A stretch of 64,000 nucleotides of DNA, taken from the NCBI RefSeq assembly GCF_036010505.1, contig NZ_CP108569.1, positions 372,001-436,000 on the forward strand. The letters are read 5' to 3'. The notes below the pieces were generated by a model. That model was not told the DNA's origin and did no database searches. It saw nothing but the letters and a program-made list of their open reading frames with translations. Position 1 is the stretch's first letter. Every line of letters begins with the position of its first letter. Below are positions 8,552 to 16,040 of this stretch, one piece after another. Origin of the DNA: Streptomyces sp. NBC_01197. GTDB lineage: Bacteria > Actinomycetota > Actinomycetes > Streptomycetales > Streptomycetaceae. The position numbers were made by a program, and so were the translations under genes.

Positions 8552-9523
8552 TCAGCTCCCACAGATTTCGGCGAACCGGCGGGCGCCGATGTTGCCGCCC
8601 GAGATGATCACGCCGACCCGCTGCGGGAGCCGGTCGACGCGGCCCGCCAGCAGGGCGGCCAGTCCGGTGGCGCCACTGGGCTCGATGACGATCTTCAGAC
8701 GTTCGAACGCGAACCGCATGGCCTCGCGGATCTCGTCATCGGTCACCAGGTCGATGCCGTCGACCAGCCGCCGGTTGACCGAGAAGGTCAACTCGCCGGG
8801 GATGTCGGCCGCCTGGCCGTCGGCGATGGTCCGCGGTACCGGGATGGACACCCGCCTGCCCGCCTCCAGGGACCGCTTCGTGTCGTCCCCTGCCTCCGGT
8901 TCGACGCCGATCACCTGGATACGGTCTCCCCGCAGTCCCTTGGCCACGGTCGCGCTGCCCGCCATGAGTCCGCCGCCGCCGACCGGTACCACCAGGGCGT
9001 CGAGCTCGCCCGCGTCCTCGATCAGTTCGAGCGCGGCGGTGCCCTGCCCGGCGATGATGTGCGGGTGCTCGTACGGGGGGATGAGCGCGAGGCCGCGGTC
9101 GGCGGCCAGTGCCTCACCGATGGCGACGCGGTCGCCGGTGTAGCGGTCGTAGGTGACGATCTCCGCGCCGTAGCCGGCGGTGGCGTCCAGCTTCGACTGC
9201 GGGGTGTCCTCCGGCATCAGGATCACCGCGGTGGTGCCCAGTTCCTTCGCCGCGAGGGCGACGGCCTGCGCGTGGTTGCCCGAGGAGTACGCGGCGATGC
9301 CCTTGGCCACCTGCCCGGGCGACAGCCGGGAGGCCGCGTTGTAGGCGCCCCGGAACTTGAAGGCCCCGATCCGCTGGAAGTTCTCGCACTTGAGGAGTAC
9401 CTCCGCGCCGACGAGCCGGTCCAGGGTGCGTGAGCGCAGCACGGGGGTGCGGTGGGCCACGCCCTTGATCTGCGCGGCGGCGTCGCGGACGTCGTCGAGG
9501 GTGACGGGCAGTGCGTTCGTCAT
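8552..9523 (-). CDS. Threonine ammonia-lyase (threonine/serine dehydratase)
   Basis: 323 aa. The PLP-binding lysine is in KFRGAYNAASR, and the phosphate-binding glycine loop is VPVGGGGLMAGSA; SSGNHAQAVALAA is the conserved Ser-Gly-Asn-His motif. There is no C-terminal ACT domain (the protein ends LPQRVGVIISGGNIG..FAEICGS), so it is the short, catabolic type, deaminating threonine to 2-oxobutyrate (or serine to pyruvate). The ATG at 9523 has GGAG seven bases upstream and is preferred over the ATG four codons earlier. Confidence 0.88.
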   Translation of the reverse strand: MTNALPVTLDDVRDAAAQIKGVAHRTPVLRSRTLDRLVGAEVLLKCENFQRIGAFKFRGAYNAASRLSPGQVAKGIAAYSSGNHAQAVALAAKELGTTAVILMPEDTPQSKLDATAGYGAEIVTYDRYTGDRVAIGEALAADRGLALIPPYEHPHIIAGQGTAALELIEDAGELDALVVPVGGGGLMAGSATVAKGLRGDRIQVIGVEPEAGDDTKRSLEAGRRVSIPVPRTIADGQAADIPGELTFSVNRRLVDGIDLVTDDEIREAMRFAFERLKIVIEPSGATGLAALLAGRVDRLPQRVGVIISGGNIGARRFAEICGS

Positions 9524-9643
9524 GCGGGGCTCCATCGGGGCTCGCAGGGGTGGGATGGGCCGTCAGGCGTGGCGGGCTCCCCGCCGGGAGTCCGGCCGAA
9601 CAGTCTATGAGGGGGACAGCACGTCCGGACTCCCGGTCCGGGG

Positions 9644-10438
9644 TCAGGGCTTGCGGGCCACTCCCGCGTACATGTTCGTCCCGTTCTCCGGTGGGACCAC
9701 ACCGTCGGCGGGCCGCCAGGAGGTCATCGGCACCACGCCGGGTTCGGCCAGGTCGAGCCCGGTGAACAGGGCCTCCACCTCGGTCCGGGTGCGCAGGTAC
9801 ATGGGGATGCCCCGCTCGGTGTACTCGCGCGCCAGCGCCCCGGACTCGGGGGCGAGGTCGCCGGTGGCGAGGGTGAGCGCCAGATAGCTGCCCGGTGCCA
9901 GCGCTCCCATCAGTGTCTCGATGAGACCTTGCGCGTCCTTCACGAACTGCAGCATGGCGATCACCGTCAGGCCCACCGGCCGGTCCAGATCGAGCGTCTC
10001 GCGCAGGGCGGGGTCGGCGAGGAGTGTGCCCGGGGCTGTCATGTCCGCCTGAATGTAGGCGGTCCGCCCCTCCGGAGTGCTGCGCATCAGCGCGTCGGCG
10101 TGGGCGAGGACGATCGGGTCGTTGTCCACGTAGACGATCCGCGCATCCGGGGCCTGCCGCTGGACGACCTGGTGCAGATTGGGTTCCGTCGGGATTCCCG
10201 TACCGATGTCCAGGAACTGGCGTATTCCGGCCTCCGTGGCCAGCCAGTGGGCCATCCGCCGCATGGTCGCCCGGTTCGCCAGCATGCTCGTGCGCAGCCC
10301 GGGCCAGGCGCGGAGCGACGCCTCGGCAGCCACCCGGTCCACTTCGTAGTGGTCCTTGCCGCCCAGGATGCAGTCGTACACCCGCGCCGAGTTCGGCCGG
10401 TTGCCCTGTACGTCCACTCGGCCGTTCTGCTCGCCCAT
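9644..10438 (-). CDS. DUF574-type SAM-dependent methyltransferase
   Basis: 264 aa. This family is abundant in Streptomyces. Typical features are NSARVYDCILGGKDHYEVDR near the start, FLDIGTGIPTEPNLHQV (SAM-binding loop), IVYVDNDPIVLAHADAL (acidic end of strand 2) and LTVIAMLQFVKD. The substrate is unknown for nearly all members. GTAGGGG precedes the ATG. It stands alone, with about 334 bp upstream before the next gene on the other strand. Confidence 0.85.
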   Translation of the reverse strand: MGEQNGRVDVQGNRPNSARVYDCILGGKDHYEVDRVAAEASLRAWPGLRTSMLANRATMRRMAHWLATEAGIRQFLDIGTGIPTEPNLHQVVQRQAPDARIVYVDNDPIVLAHADALMRSTPEGRTAYIQADMTAPGTLLADPALRETLDLDRPVGLTVIAMLQFVKDAQGLIETLMGALAPGSYLALTLATGDLAPESGALAREYTERGIPMYLRTRTEVEALFTGLDLAEPGVVPMTSWRPADGVVPPENGTNMYAGVARKP

Positions 10439-10772
10439 CCCCTACCGCCCTCTTCGTCTCCTGGTGCCGCGCCCGCTATCCGGAGAGCTTAGACGCCGCG
10501 GCCTCCGGCGATCTCGTCTCGCCGTCCCCATCACCCTTGGCGGTGGCCGGAGTTGGGCCCTACCCCGGCATACGGGCGTCACGGGCGGAACGTGCGCGGT
10601 GCAGCCCGGTCCGCTGCGGGGCTGGAATGCGCAACCGCACGGGTTCTCCCGGTTCCGGACCGCAGTTGGAGCACGGCCGGAACCGCAGCCGAAGGACAAA
10701 TCAGAGGATTTGGCGCATTCTGGGTGAGTCGAACCTATAATTACTGCAAAGGTCACTACGGAAGGACTTCCG
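10439..10772. other. Gene-free interval with promoter for the small membrane protein
   Basis: No convincing coding sequence. It holds the upstream region of the methyltransferase gene (minus) and of the small membrane protein (plus). The last 80 bp is relatively AT-rich. A perfect TATAAT lies at 10736-10741, about 30 bp before the ATG at 10773; a matching -35 is not obvious. Confidence 0.5.
10736..10741 (+). promoter_or_regulatory. Candidate -10 box (TATAAT)
   Basis: A consensus TATAAT in an otherwise GC-rich region, 31 bp upstream of the start of the 61-residue membrane protein. The region 17 bp further upstream is not a good -35, so the site may use an extended -10 or an activator. Confidence 0.5.
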
Positions 10773-10958
10773 ATGACTGAGTTGCAGGACAAGGAGTTCT
10801 ACGCCAGTGACAGGCCCGCGCATCCGGTGCTGCCGGAGGACCGGCCGCGCGGTGGCGGTCCCAGGGCGCCGATGAAGCACCGGGGACCCTGGGTCGGCGC
10901 GGCCATCGTCGTCGGCATCATCGTCTTGATCATGGTGGGAGTGGCGCTCTTCCCGTGA
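10773..10958 (+). CDS. Small single-pass membrane protein
   Basis: 61 aa with a good ribosome site (GGAAGGA). The N-terminal 38 residues are hydrophilic, rich in Pro and Arg, and the C-terminus is one membrane helix (WVGAAIVVGIIVLIMVGVALF) ending in Pro. It is probably anchored with its N-terminus in the cytoplasm. No function can be assigned. It has its own promoter and a strong hairpin terminator 30 bp after the stop, so it is a real monocistronic gene. Confidence 0.7.
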   Translation: MTELQDKEFYASDRPAHPVLPEDRPRGGGPRAPMKHRGPWVGAAIVVGIIVLIMVGVALFP

Positions 10959-10987
10959 GGCCGGCCTGCCGCACGAGTGCCGGCCGC

Positions 10988-11015
10988 AGCACAGCCCGCC
11001 CAGGCGGGCTGTGCT
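10988..11015. terminator. Hairpin terminator after small membrane protein gene
   Basis: AGCACAGCCCGCC and GGCGGGCTGTGCT form a perfect 13-bp stem with a 2-base loop. It lies 30 bp after the stop codon at 10958. Confidence 0.8.
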
Positions 11016-11029
11016 CTGTTCATGGCCGG

Positions 11030-11158
11030 GCACCCCTCGACCGGGCCCAGTGGTTCCGCAACATCCAGGCCAACCCGCACGTCCACGTGGCCGTCCGAGC
11101 GGAACACCCCGTTGCCGATGGTCGGATTCCGCCTCGGCCTGAGCGCGGCCGTGCATAA
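11030..11158 (+). pseudogene. Remnant resembling deazaflavin-dependent nitroreductase/flavin-binding family
   Basis: A short reading segment contains QWFRNIQANPHVHVAVRAE, which resembles the WYxNLxANPxVxV motif of DDN-type F420-dependent nitroreductases and related split-barrel flavin proteins. There is no start, no remainder of the fold, and a terminator lies immediately upstream. It looks like a decayed fragment. Chance resemblance is possible because the match is only about 19 residues. Confidence 0.35.
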
Positions 11159-11202
11159 CCACCTGCCCCCCTGGATACGCGTCCAGGAGGGCATCGCACA
11201 CC

Positions 11203-11898
11203 TCATCCCGCCGTGCGGGGCGCGAGCCGCTCCCTGATGCCGTCGAAGTGGGTACGCATCGCGGCGCAGGCCCGCGTGGAGTCGCCCGCCGCGATGGCGT
11301 CGACGATCTCCCGGTGCTGGGCGACCGTCGCAGCGGGGTCCTGGTGTCCGTCGCCGACGTCGTCGCGCACCTGGTCGAGGGCGGCCCAGAAGGCGTCGAG
11401 CACTTCACTGAGCAGATGGTTGCCGAGGGACCGGTACAGCACCAGATGGAAGGCGCGGTCCGTGCTCCGGGCGATACGCCCCCGCGCGGCCACGCTCTCC
11501 ATGTCCGCCACGATTCCCCACAGCACCGCGAGATCCTCGTCGGGCACCGACGCCGCGACGCTGTCGATCAGCCCGGCCTCCAGCGCCTCGCGCACCCGCA
11601 TGAGTTCGTACAGGCTCGCCTCGCCGTTGCGGTGGCGTACCGCGGCACGGAAGGCGAGGCCCTCGACCAGCGGGGCCAGTGAGAGCGAGCCCACGAAGGT
11701 GCCGTAACCGCGGCGGATCTCCACGACCCGCAGGGCCTGCAGCGCCTTGAGGGCTTCCCGCACCGTGACCCGGCCGACCCCGAAGAGCCCGGTCAGCTCG
11801 GCCTCGGTGGGCAGCGGGCTGCCGGGTGCGAGGCCGCGGTCCAGGATCAGCCGGCGAATACCGGCCTGCACGTCCTCGGACGCCGTACTGCGGACCAC
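11203..11898 (-). CDS. FadR/GntR family regulator of the sialic-acid type locus
   Basis: 231 aa. The GTG start is chosen because AGGAG lies seven bases upstream and the winged helix starts right after it: ASEDVQAGIRRLILDRGLAPGSPLPTEAELTGLFGVGRVTVREALKALQALRVVEIRRGYGTFV. The C-terminal all-helical FCD domain has the usual RxxLE (RVREALEAGL), D and HxxxH-type residues (RAFHLVLYRSLGNHLL, VAQHREIVDAI) that bind a metal and a carboxylate ligand. It is divergent from the aldolase gene, with a long dyad in between, so it likely controls the aldolase and NanT. Confidence 0.87.
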   Translation of the reverse strand: MVRSTASEDVQAGIRRLILDRGLAPGSPLPTEAELTGLFGVGRVTVREALKALQALRVVEIRRGYGTFVGSLSLAPLVEGLAFRAAVRHRNGEASLYELMRVREALEAGLIDSVAASVPDEDLAVLWGIVADMESVAARGRIARSTDRAFHLVLYRSLGNHLLSEVLDAFWAALDQVRDDVGDGHQDPAATVAQHREIVDAIAAGDSTRACAAMRTHFDGIRERLAPRTAG

Positions 11899-11992
11899 TG
11901 GGGGCTCCTTTCCGAGGACCTCTCTCCGGGCCCGGGGTGTGACCGGGGTCACTTTGACGATTGACACAGGGCGGGGGCTATTCTAACCGCAA

Positions 11993-12019
11993 GACATAGG
12001 ACATCTGATGTCCCATGTC
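11993..12019. promoter_or_regulatory. Operator dyad for the FadR regulator
   Basis: GACATAGGACAT, spacer CTG, then ATGTCCCATGTC: a 12-bp inverted repeat with one mismatch. The inner GGACAT-CTG-ATGTCC is perfect. It lies just downstream of a plausible promoter (TTGACG at 11954, TATTCT at 11979) and before the aldolase start, a repressor position. FadR-type dimers bind such sites; binding is inferred. Confidence 0.65.
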
Positions 12020-12062
12020 CTGGAGAGACCCTCCAGTCCTCACTCGCACCAGGAGTAGCCCC

Positions 12063-13022
12063 ATGGCCCTGACCGCCCCCCTTCGTGGGGTCGTACCGCC
12101 CGTCTGCACCCCGCTCGACGCCACCGGGGAGATCGACACCGGCTCGCTCTCCCGCCTGGTCGAGCACCTCATCGGCGGAGGCGTGCACGGTCTGTTCGCG
12201 CTGGGCTCGACCAGCGAGGTCGCGTACCTCACCGACGCTCAGCGCGCGACGGTCCTGGAGACCGTGGTCCGCACGGCCGCCGGCCGGGTCCCGGTGCTCG
12301 CCGGTGTCATCGACACCACCACCGCCCGGGTGATCGACCACGCACAGGTCGCGGCCCGGCTCGGCGCGGACGCGCTCGTCGCCACGGCGCCCTTCTACAC
12401 ACGCACCCACCCACGGGAGATCGCCGCCCACTTCCGGCGTATCCGGGCGAGCGTCGAGCTGCCGCTGTTCGCGTACGACCTTCCGGTCTCGGTGCACAGC
12501 AAGCTCTCCGCTTCCCTGGTGCGCGAGCTCGCCGAGGACGGCACCCTGGCCGGGCTCAAGGACAGCAGCGGCGACGAGGGCGGGCTGCGCCGCCTGCTCG
12601 TCGAACTCGGCGGCCGGGACGGCCGGAGTCAGGGCCCCGTCCCCCGCTTCAGCATCCTCACGGGCTCCGAACTCACCGTCGACGCCGCGCTGCTGGCCGG
12701 CGCCGACGGTGTCGTACCCGGCATCGGCAATGTCGACCCCGCGGCCTATGTGCGGCTGTACGAGGCCGCACGCGCCGGTGACTGGACGCTGGCCGCCAAG
12801 GAGCAGGAGCGGCTCGTCTCGCTCTTCGACATCGTGGACGTGGGCCCGGAAGCCGACATGGGGCGCAGCTCCTCGGCGCTCGGCTCCTTCAAGGGCGCCC
12901 TGCGGCTCCTCGGAGTCATCGCGTGCGGGGACACCGCGTTCCCGCAGGTCCAGCTCGACGCCGAATCCGTCGCGCTCATCGCCGAGCGGCTGCGCGCGGC
13001 CGGACTCACCCCGTCCCGATGA
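12063..13022 (+). CDS. DapA/NanA-family aldolase, probable N-acetylneuraminate lyase type
   Basis: 319 aa TIM-barrel aldolase. AGGAG precedes the ATG. The substrate loop reads LGSTSEVAYL, the catalytic Tyr is in FAYDLPVSVH and the Schiff-base Lys in LAGLKDSSGDEGG. The family includes dihydrodipicolinate synthase and sialic acid lyase, which share the mechanism. The neighbours (NanT transporter, nanE remnant, FadR regulator) favour cleavage of N-acetylneuraminate or a related 2-keto-3-deoxy acid to pyruvate and an amino sugar. GSTSE instead of the usual GSTGE is a variation; substrate remains an inference from context. Confidence 0.8.
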   Translation: MALTAPLRGVVPPVCTPLDATGEIDTGSLSRLVEHLIGGGVHGLFALGSTSEVAYLTDAQRATVLETVVRTAAGRVPVLAGVIDTTTARVIDHAQVAARLGADALVATAPFYTRTHPREIAAHFRRIRASVELPLFAYDLPVSVHSKLSASLVRELAEDGTLAGLKDSSGDEGGLRRLLVELGGRDGRSQGPVPRFSILTGSELTVDAALLAGADGVVPGIGNVDPAAYVRLYEAARAGDWTLAAKEQERLVSLFDIVDVGPEADMGRSSSALGSFKGALRLLGVIACGDTAFPQVQLDAESVALIAERLRAAGLTPSR

Positions 13023-13038
13023 CGCCGCCCCGGCCGGT

Positions 13039-13194
13039 GTGGTGGACCCGCGCAGGGCCGGGGAGCGTTTCAGCAATCCGCACGGGGCCGCCGCAGCACT
13101 CGCGCACGGCGCCCACAGCCTCGTCGTCGGCCCCGCGATCACCGCTCCAGCGGCGCTGACCGCCACGTTCGTCCCGGAACTCGCCCAGCCATAG
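13039..13194 (+). pseudogene. Truncated nanE (N-acetylmannosamine-6-phosphate 2-epimerase), C-terminal remnant
   Basis: The frame reads AGERFSNPHGAAAALAHGAHSLVVGPAITAP and on to TFVPEL, then stops. This matches the end of NanE (GRxxxPxxAxxAxxxGAHxVVVGxAITxPxxITxxFVxAL). The first ~180 residues of the usual ~230 are missing, and the remnant starts 17 bp after the aldolase stop. The gene order aldolase-nanE-nanT fits a sialic-acid operon that has lost most of its epimerase by internal deletion. Confidence 0.65.
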
Positions 13195-13253
13195 CGCATC
13201 ACCGCCTGCCGGCCGGCCTCAGCGCCGAGCCCGTCCGGCATTCTGGAGGCATC

Positions 13254-14729
13254 GTGCAGAACAAGACCCAAGCCCCGCTCCCCTGGTACCGCGAGGTGTC
13301 CCGCACCCAGTGGAAGTCGTTCCTCGCCGCCTGGATCGGCTATGTCCTGGACGGCTTCGACTTCGTCGTCATCACCCTGGTCCTCACCGAGATCAGCGCC
13401 GACTTCCATCTGAGCACGGTGCAGGCCGCCAGCCTGGTGTCCGCCGCGTTCATCACCCGCTGGCTCGGCGGAGCCGTACTCGGCGCCCTGGGCGACCGGT
13501 ACGGGCGCAAGCTGTCGATGATCGTGAGCATCCTGCTCTACTCACTCGGCACCTTCGCCTGCGGTCTTTCGTGGGACTACATCAGCCTGTTCGTCGCGCG
13601 CCTCGCGATCGGCATGGGCATGGCCGGTGAATACAGCGCAAGCGCCACGTACGCCATGGAGAGCTGGCCCGCGCGGCTGCGCAACCGGGCGAGCGGCTTC
13701 CTGATCTCGGGCTTCTCCGTGGGTTCGGTGCTGGCCGCCCAGGCGTACAAGTGGATCGTTCCGGCGCTGGGCTGGCGCTGGATGTTCTACATCGGCCTGG
13801 TGCCGATCGTGGTCGCCCTGTGGCTGCGGCGCGCCCTGCCCGAGGCCCCGGAGTGGAGCGAGTCGGTCAAGGAGAAGACGGCGAGGCCCAATCCGTTCCG
13901 CCCGCTCTTCGCCACGCCGGCCCTGGCCACGGTCAACACGGTGCTGGTCGTCGTCGCGACCGTCACCCTGTTCGCCGTCTTCACCCCGACCGGTGCGGGG
14001 CTCGTACCAGTCCTCTCGGTCCTGGCGGGGATAAGCCTGCTCGCCCTCGCGGTGCAGCTGGGCGGCAGGCGCAGCTGGCTGCTGTACGTGTCGATGATCG
14101 TGACCATCTTCTTCGCCTTCCTCTACACGTGGCCCATCCAGGCGCTGCTGCCGACGTATCTCAAGACCGAACTGGGCTACTCACCGAGCCAGGTCAGTGA
14201 CGCCCTGTTCTTCGCCGGGTTCGGCACGATGGCCGGCTGCTGGCTCGCCGGATTCGTCGGGGACTGGATCGGCACGAGGAAGGCGTACGCGTTCACGCTG
14301 CTGGCGTCGATGGTCTTCGTCTTCCCGGTGTTCGCAGTCCGCCACAACCTGCTGCTGCTCGGCGGACTGCTGTTCGTGCTCCAGGCCCTCAGTTTCGGTA
14401 TCTCCGGGCTGCTGCCGCGCTACATCGGCGGCCACTTCCCGACCGAGGGCCGGGCCGCTGCGCTCGGTTTCACCTACAACGTCGGCGCGCTGGGCGGTGC
14501 GGTGGCTCCGGTCCTGGGCGCGCATCTGGCTTCGGGTATGCCGCTCGGCCGCGCCCTCGCGGTGCTGACCTTCGGGGGTACGGTCCTGGTCGTCCTGCTG
14601 GTCGGCTTCGATGTGCCGGCGCGGCTCAACCGGCTGACGGACCCGGGGGGCGTCCATGACCACCTGGCCGCGGATCTGCCCGGTGCGCCGCTCTCCCCGC
14701 TGCCCGAGCAGGCGCGGACCCGGGCCTGA
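13254..14729 (+). CDS. nanT: NanT-type sialic acid MFS transporter
   Basis: 491 aa, 12-14 membrane helices. GGAGG precedes the GTG start. From memory of E. coli NanT, long motifs align: WYREVSRTQWKSF, WIGYVLDGFDF, TVQAASLVSAAFI, GDRYGRK, FARLxIGMGMAGEYSASATY-like, SGFLISGFSVGSV, TWPIQALLPTYLKT, FLGDWIGTRKAY-like and LGFTYNVGALGGA. It should import N-acetylneuraminate with protons. It follows the aldolase and nanE remnant in the same direction under the FadR regulator. Related acidic sugars cannot be excluded as substrates. Confidence 0.85.
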   Translation: MQNKTQAPLPWYREVSRTQWKSFLAAWIGYVLDGFDFVVITLVLTEISADFHLSTVQAASLVSAAFITRWLGGAVLGALGDRYGRKLSMIVSILLYSLGTFACGLSWDYISLFVARLAIGMGMAGEYSASATYAMESWPARLRNRASGFLISGFSVGSVLAAQAYKWIVPALGWRWMFYIGLVPIVVALWLRRALPEAPEWSESVKEKTARPNPFRPLFATPALATVNTVLVVVATVTLFAVFTPTGAGLVPVLSVLAGISLLALAVQLGGRRSWLLYVSMIVTIFFAFLYTWPIQALLPTYLKTELGYSPSQVSDALFFAGFGTMAGCWLAGFVGDWIGTRKAYAFTLLASMVFVFPVFAVRHNLLLLGGLLFVLQALSFGISGLLPRYIGGHFPTEGRAAALGFTYNVGALGGAVAPVLGAHLASGMPLGRALAVLTFGGTVLVVLLVGFDVPARLNRLTDPGGVHDHLAADLPGAPLSPLPEQARTRA

Positions 14730-14745
14730 CACGTCCGTACGCGGA

Positions 14746-14789
14746 ACACGCCGGCGGGGCGGTCGTCGTCGACTGCCCCGCCGGGGTGT
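14746..14789. terminator. Bidirectional hairpin terminator
   Basis: ACAC-g-CCGGCGGGGC (14746-14760) pairs with GCCCCGCCGG-g-GTGT (14775-14789). It sits between the convergent nanT and YeiH-type genes. A second weaker stem (TCACCGG/CCGGTGA) follows it. Confidence 0.75.
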
Positions 14790-14825
14790 CGGCGGTCACC
14801 GGGGCGGCGGGCCCGGTGAGCACGC

Positions 14826-15941
14826 TCAGGTGGTGAGCAGCACGCCCGCGTAGCTCACTCCCGCGACGACCACCCAGGAGGCGAGACCGAGGGCGGCCGT
14901 CCTGGCTCCGGACCGGGCGAGCGACGGCAGATGGACGGCGCTGCCGAGGCCGAAGAGCGCCATGGCCAGCAGCAGCTGCTGCGCGGTGTCGGCGGCGTCG
15001 AGCACTCCGGTGGGCAGTACGCCCGTGCTGCGCAGGGCCGTCATCGCCAGGAAGCCGATCACGAACAGCGGCACGATGGCCGGGCGGCGGGTGCCCAGCG
15101 CCTCCTTGCCGCCGGCAGCGTCATGGGCGCGGCGCCGCCGGTGGGCCATCGCGACCCCGGCGACCAGCGGTGCGAGCATCGCCACCCGGATCAGCTTGAC
15201 CATCACGGCCTCGCCGAGCGCCGTCGGGCCCGCGGTCTGCGCGGTGGCCACGACCTGGCCGACGTCGTGGACGCCGGCGCCGACCCAGCGGCCGAACTGG
15301 AGATCGTTCAGGCCGAGCGGGTGGTGCAGCAGCGGAAGGACCGCGATGGCGAGGGTCCCGCACAGGGTGACCAGGGCGACCGAGGTGGCCACGTCGGCCG
15401 CGAGCTGCTCGTCGTCCTCGTCCTTGCCGAGCGCACCGCTGACGGCGCTGATGGCGGATGCGCCGCAGATCGAGTAGCCGGTGGCGATGAACAGCGGCTG
15501 GTCGCCGGGCAGGCCCATCTTCCGGCCGAGCCACCAGGTCCCGAAGAAGGTCGCGAGGACCACGCAGAGCACCATGGTCACCGTCGCCCAGCCGAGGCCC
15601 AGGACATCACCGATGCTGAGCTTGAGTCCGAGCAGCACGATGCCGGCCCGCATCAGCCGCTTGCCGGCCGTCGTGAGCCCCGCCTTGCCCTGGCCCCGTA
15701 CGAACGAATGCACCCCGGGGACATGCGCCGCCACGACGCCGAGCACGACGGCCGCCGTCAGCATCGGCACGGCGGGGGCCAGCGCGTGCACCCCCTCGGC
15801 GAGGCCGAGTCCGACGACGGCGAGCGCGAGGCCGGGCGTGTTGCGGCGCACCGGACCCGGTGCGGACGCGCCGCCGGGAGACGGCTCCGCGGGCCGGCGA
15901 CCGGGGGACGGTGAGTGGGTGCGTTCCGTACTCGTTGTCAT
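14826..15941 (-). CDS. YeiH/UPF0324 family putative sulfate/sulfite exporter
   Basis: 371 aa with about 10 membrane segments. Family marks are VLLGLKLSIGDVLGLG, GYSICGASAISAVSGAL, WVGAGVHDVGQVVATAQ and AMALFGLGSAVHL. The family is annotated as sulfate exporter; here its position 1 kb from pta and 3 kb from xsc suggests export of the sulfite or sulfate released by sulfoacetaldehyde cleavage. The ATG 20 codons inside the longest frame is preferred because the upstream stretch has no family similarity. It is divergent from a LysR regulator and shares a dyad-rich promoter with it. Confidence 0.8.
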   Translation of the reverse strand: MTTSTERTHSPSPGRRPAEPSPGGASAPGPVRRNTPGLALAVVGLGLAEGVHALAPAVPMLTAAVVLGVVAAHVPGVHSFVRGQGKAGLTTAGKRLMRAGIVLLGLKLSIGDVLGLGWATVTMVLCVVLATFFGTWWLGRKMGLPGDQPLFIATGYSICGASAISAVSGALGKDEDDEQLAADVATSVALVTLCGTLAIAVLPLLHHPLGLNDLQFGRWVGAGVHDVGQVVATAQTAGPTALGEAVMVKLIRVAMLAPLVAGVAMAHRRRRAHDAAGGKEALGTRRPAIVPLFVIGFLAMTALRSTGVLPTGVLDAADTAQQLLLAMALFGLGSAVHLPSLARSGARTAALGLASWVVVAGVSYAGVLLTT

Positions 15942-15998
15942 GATCACCAGCCTGTGGGCGATCCGTGCAGCCCGGTAGACGCGAATCCGGGGCCAGGT

Positions 15999-16030
15999 CA
16001 TAGGGTTCCCCTATGAAGGTTTTCCTATGA
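15999..16030. promoter_or_regulatory. LysR operator array between exporter and LysR gene
   Basis: CATAGGG-TTC-CCCTATG (15999-16015) is a perfect 7-bp inverted repeat that contains the LysR T-N11-A core. A third half-site CCTATGA recurs at 16024-16030, 14 bp after the previous CCTATGA (16010-16016). This is the usual recognition-plus-activation-site layout of LysR regulators. The site overlaps the leader of the LysR gene, consistent with autorepression. Confidence 0.65.
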
Positions 16031-16040
16031 GGAGGCACCG

